Assembly (NCBI GenBank): GCA_016712465.1
Contig: JADJQZ010000001.1
Location: forward strand, 620,001-684,000
Source of the DNA: Candidatus Obscuribacter sp.
GTDB taxonomy: Bacteria > Cyanobacteriota > Vampirovibrionia > Obscuribacterales > Obscuribacteraceae
DNA length: 64,000 nt
Direction: 5' to 3'
Shown here: in pieces, positions 62,010-64,000 of the stretch
How the letters are laid out: the number at the start of each line of letters is the position of its first letter
How positions within the stretch are numbered: the stretch's first letter is position 1
The notes under the pieces: model-generated
Databases searched by the model: none
Told to the model about the DNA's origin: nothing
What the model saw: only the letters and a program-made list of their open reading frames with translations
Program-made: the position numbers and the translations under genes

Positions 62010-62223
62010 AGGCTTAAGATGTCTTCAATCGGACCGGCACTTAATCTTTAGTGAGATTGCCATCTTCAAGGGCAACCCGCCACTGACTTTATGCCCAGAG
62101 CCGGGCATGAATGGTTAAGTCATGAAGGAGCGGGCCATTAAATAGCTGTTTTTTTCAACGGGAGCGCAATTCTTTCGGGCTTTGCTTTATGATCTGGCAG
62201 CGTCACTCGGGGGAGCCCTTTTA

Positions 62224-63546
62224 ATGTCCACTGCGGCGGAGCCGGAAAAGTCAAATCAGGCAAACAATCTGAGAAATAGGACAATACTGGACGGTATTTT
62301 TGGTCTGGTGCTTTTTACTACCATAACTTTTGTGCTGGCACCGCCGCCGGCTGCCGTCTTTCAGGTAACCGATCTTTCCGAATTCTATTGCGGTGCCGCT
62401 CTCTTTCAAGCTGGTCGTAGCGCTGAAATTTATGATGTGGCCAGGTTCTTTCCCTTTCAGATTGAAACTTTCCCGGCTCTTGGCACCCGCGCCGTGCCAC
62501 TTTATGTCGCGCCCTTCGGCTTGCCCTTCCTCTTACCCCTGCTTATCTTCCCGACTGCGGTTGCCTACCTCTGCACCAAGGTCTTGCTGATCGCCTGCTT
62601 TCTTGTGGGGCTCTACCTTCTGGTGCGGGTATTTAAGCTGAGCAGTCGCTGGTTTATGTGGCTCTCCGCTATCTTGCCCTTCAGTGGTCCGGTCTGGGAA
62701 GCGCTGCGTATTGAGCAGGTTTCACCCATGCTGTTTCTATCCATGGCTGCCCATCTATACTTTCTGGAGAGGAAAAGACCGGTGCTCTCGGCGCTCTGCT
62801 TGCTGCCGTTTCTGGTCAAGCCCCATCTGGCTGTGACCATGGTGGCCTTTCATCTGGGCGGCTGTCGCTTTCGTTTTTGCCTGGCTTTTCTTGGCTTCAG
62901 TCTGGCTTTCCTGATTGCTTCCTATTTCTACTGCGGTGCAGATACTTACAAGAATTATTTTGCCCTTCTCAAATTTTCCATGCAAGATTTGCGCTGGATG
63001 AATCCCGAGGCTACCCCTACATTGCGGGGGCAGCTTTTGCGCCTTTCAGTTTTGCCCACGGCCACGGTCAATTCTCTGACCAGTGCTTTCTTCGCTCTTT
63101 TGCAACTGTTTCTGGTAGGCTTCGGCTTTAAATTGCGCAGAAAATCTGTGGCACAGGCCGCTGCCATGGTGGCTTTGCCAGTGGGGCTGGTTTTTTCTCT
63201 GCACTGCTATTCTTACGACCTGGTCTTGATTTTGCCGGCTGTCATTCTCGCCTTTCATGGCGCATTTCTTGCTCTGGGTGAGAACCTCAGCCTTAGTGCC
63301 GCTTCCCCTTCGCTCTTGCGGCGGCAGATGCCGCTCTTGATTCCGGTCTTCTTTGTGCTGGGGCTCCTAGTGCCTGTGCTTTCTTTCTGTCTACCCTTCT
63401 ATGCTCTGATTCACTATGTCTTTACCCTCAGAGACAGCGTGATCAATTATCACTTCATCTTGCTTCTGGCGCTTACTATTTATCTTGTCGTAGATGGATT
63501 CCGGCAATTGCAGGGGCTGAAGTGGCTGAGGCCGTCTCCTGTCTGA
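62224..63546 (+). CDS. GT87-family (DUF2029) membrane glycosyltransferase
   Basis: 440 residues, about ten helices. The loop FQVTDLSEFYCGAALFQAG with SAEIYDVARF is the GT87 signature and LPFLVKPHLAVTMV is the KPH/KPQ motif. ATG at 62224 with GGGGGAG 9 bases upstream is preferred to the frame start at 62182. Ends 26 bp before the amidohydrolase gene on the other strand. Envelope sugar transfer likely; substrate unknown. Confidence 0.83.
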   Translation: MSTAAEPEKSNQANNLRNRTILDGIFGLVLFTTITFVLAPPPAAVFQVTDLSEFYCGAALFQAGRSAEIYDVARFFPFQIETFPALGTRAVPLYVAPFGLPFLLPLLIFPTAVAYLCTKVLLIACFLVGLYLLVRVFKLSSRWFMWLSAILPFSGPVWEALRIEQVSPMLFLSMAAHLYFLERKRPVLSALCLLPFLVKPHLAVTMVAFHLGGCRFRFCLAFLGFSLAFLIASYFYCGADTYKNYFALLKFSMQDLRWMNPEATPTLRGQLLRLSVLPTATVNSLTSAFFALLQLFLVGFGFKLRRKSVAQAAAMVALPVGLVFSLHCYSYDLVLILPAVILAFHGAFLALGENLSLSAASPSLLRRQMPLLIPVFFVLGLLVPVLSFCLPFYALIHYVFTLRDSVINYHFILLLALTIYLVVDGFRQLQGLKWLRPSPV

Positions 63547-63572
63547 GGTGAAAGCCCCATTTTGTCTCTTCT

Positions 63573-64000
63573 TTATCTTGGATAGACTTGCTTGCCTTCC
63601 AGGAAGGTGGCGAGTACCTTTGTCCTGGCTATCTCATGGGGCGGTAGATTGATGAAGTCGCGGTCAAGGACGACGAAATCGGCGTACTTGCCTGGTTCCA
63701 GCGTGCCGGTATGCTTGTCGCTGTGGTTGACGTAGGCACCACCTGTGGTGTAGGCTGCTAGAATTTGTTTGATGCTCAGTCTTTCTTTTTCGTTGAGGGG
63801 GCCTTTGGTGGTATCACCGGCGGCACCGGCATTAATCGGTAGCCTTGTCACCGCTACTTGCATGGCCTCGAGGGGATTCATGGTTGAAACCGTCCAGTCG
63901 GAACCGGCTGCCAATCTGGCTCCGGCTCTGGTCAGGCTGGCCAGCGGGTAGATGAACTCTGATCTGGCCCCCAGAATGGGAACGGTTAGTTTCTCTACAT
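63573..64000 (-). CDS. YtcJ-like amidohydrolase, C-terminal part (runs off the window)
   Basis: The last 141 residues or so are visible and the frame stays open to base 64000. The segment SLTRAGARLAAGSDWTVSTM matches the SLxxAGAxLAxGSDW motif, including the active-site Asp, of Amidohydro_3 (YtcJ-like) enzymes. The tail TGTLEPGKYADFVVLDRDFI is the closing motif of the family. N-terminal metal ligands and any signal peptide lie outside the window. Confidence 0.88.
   Translation of the reverse strand, partial: VEKLTVPILGARSEFIYPLASLTRAGARLAAGSDWTVSTMNPLEAMQVAVTRLPINAGAAGDTTKGPLNEKERLSIKQILAAYTTGGAYVNHSDKHTGTLEPGKYADFVVLDRDFINLPPHEIARTKVLATFLEGKQVYPR

Overview
The window reads as chromosomal DNA of a Gram-negative-type (two-membrane) bacterium with moderately high GC content. 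Two-membrane markers are a TolC/RND/MFP tripartite pump, lipoproteins and Tat substrates. The mix of many GT87 and other GT-C membrane glycosyltransferases, Tad/Flp pili, transmembrane Ser/Thr kinases carrying leucine-rich repeats, a GspE-N(MshEN)-repeat/TPR protein and many exported TPR proteins resembles the Candidatus Obscuribacter / Vampirovibrionia (Melainabacteria) side of Cyanobacteriota. That placement is inference from gene content. No rRNA, intact tRNA, CRISPR array, insertion sequence or prophage was found.

Layout. 1-5271: three GT-C glycosyltransferases and an exported calpain-like cysteine protease with an N-terminal TPR segment. 5453-7213: an SPFH/slipin protein and a rhomboid protease. 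7423-13417: an exported unknown protein, a histidine-rich membrane protein overlapping a GT-C gene, a Tat-lipoprotein of the DUF362 family and a terpenoid-cyclase-like toroid protein. 13965-22077: a Tad (Flp) pilus locus with two Flp pilins, CpaB, TadZ/CpaE, CpaF/TadA, TadB, TadC and a DUF192 protein. It has several strong RNA hairpins, including a 39-bp tandem hairpin repeat between cpaB and cpaE. The secretin and prepilin peptidase are not in the window.

22083-34585: a GT87 protein, a TPR protein, then an OmpR-type regulator and histidine kinase followed directly by a TolC-RND-MFP efflux operon, an aldo/keto reductase and another TPR protein. 34666-42352: three more GT-C genes (one split by a frameshift), a Ser/Pro/Asn-rich small protein and an S33 prolyl aminopeptidase. 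42710-45980: a divergent regulator/histidine kinase pair and a TPR protein. 46166-49293: an exported guanine deaminase followed by a Tat-exported FAD oxidoreductase of the berberine-bridge type.

49418-64000: a small membrane protein, a beta-helix (pectate-lyase-like) protein, an exported beta-rich unknown, a C39-like peptidase, the GspE-N/TPR protein, a YaeR-type VOC protein, two tandem LRR-ectodomain Ser/Thr kinases, a GT87 protein and the 3' end of a YtcJ-like amidohydrolase that runs off the window.

Taken together, the genes centre on the cell envelope: polyprenyl-sugar-dependent glycosylation (nine GT-C proteins), adhesive pili, exported hydrolases and peptidases, efflux, and membrane signalling. 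The items most worth following up are the repeat-rich GspE-N/TPR protein, the kinase pair with a probable AUC start codon, the exported purine deaminase/FAD enzyme pair, the hairpin array inside the pilus locus and the exported calpain-like protease.
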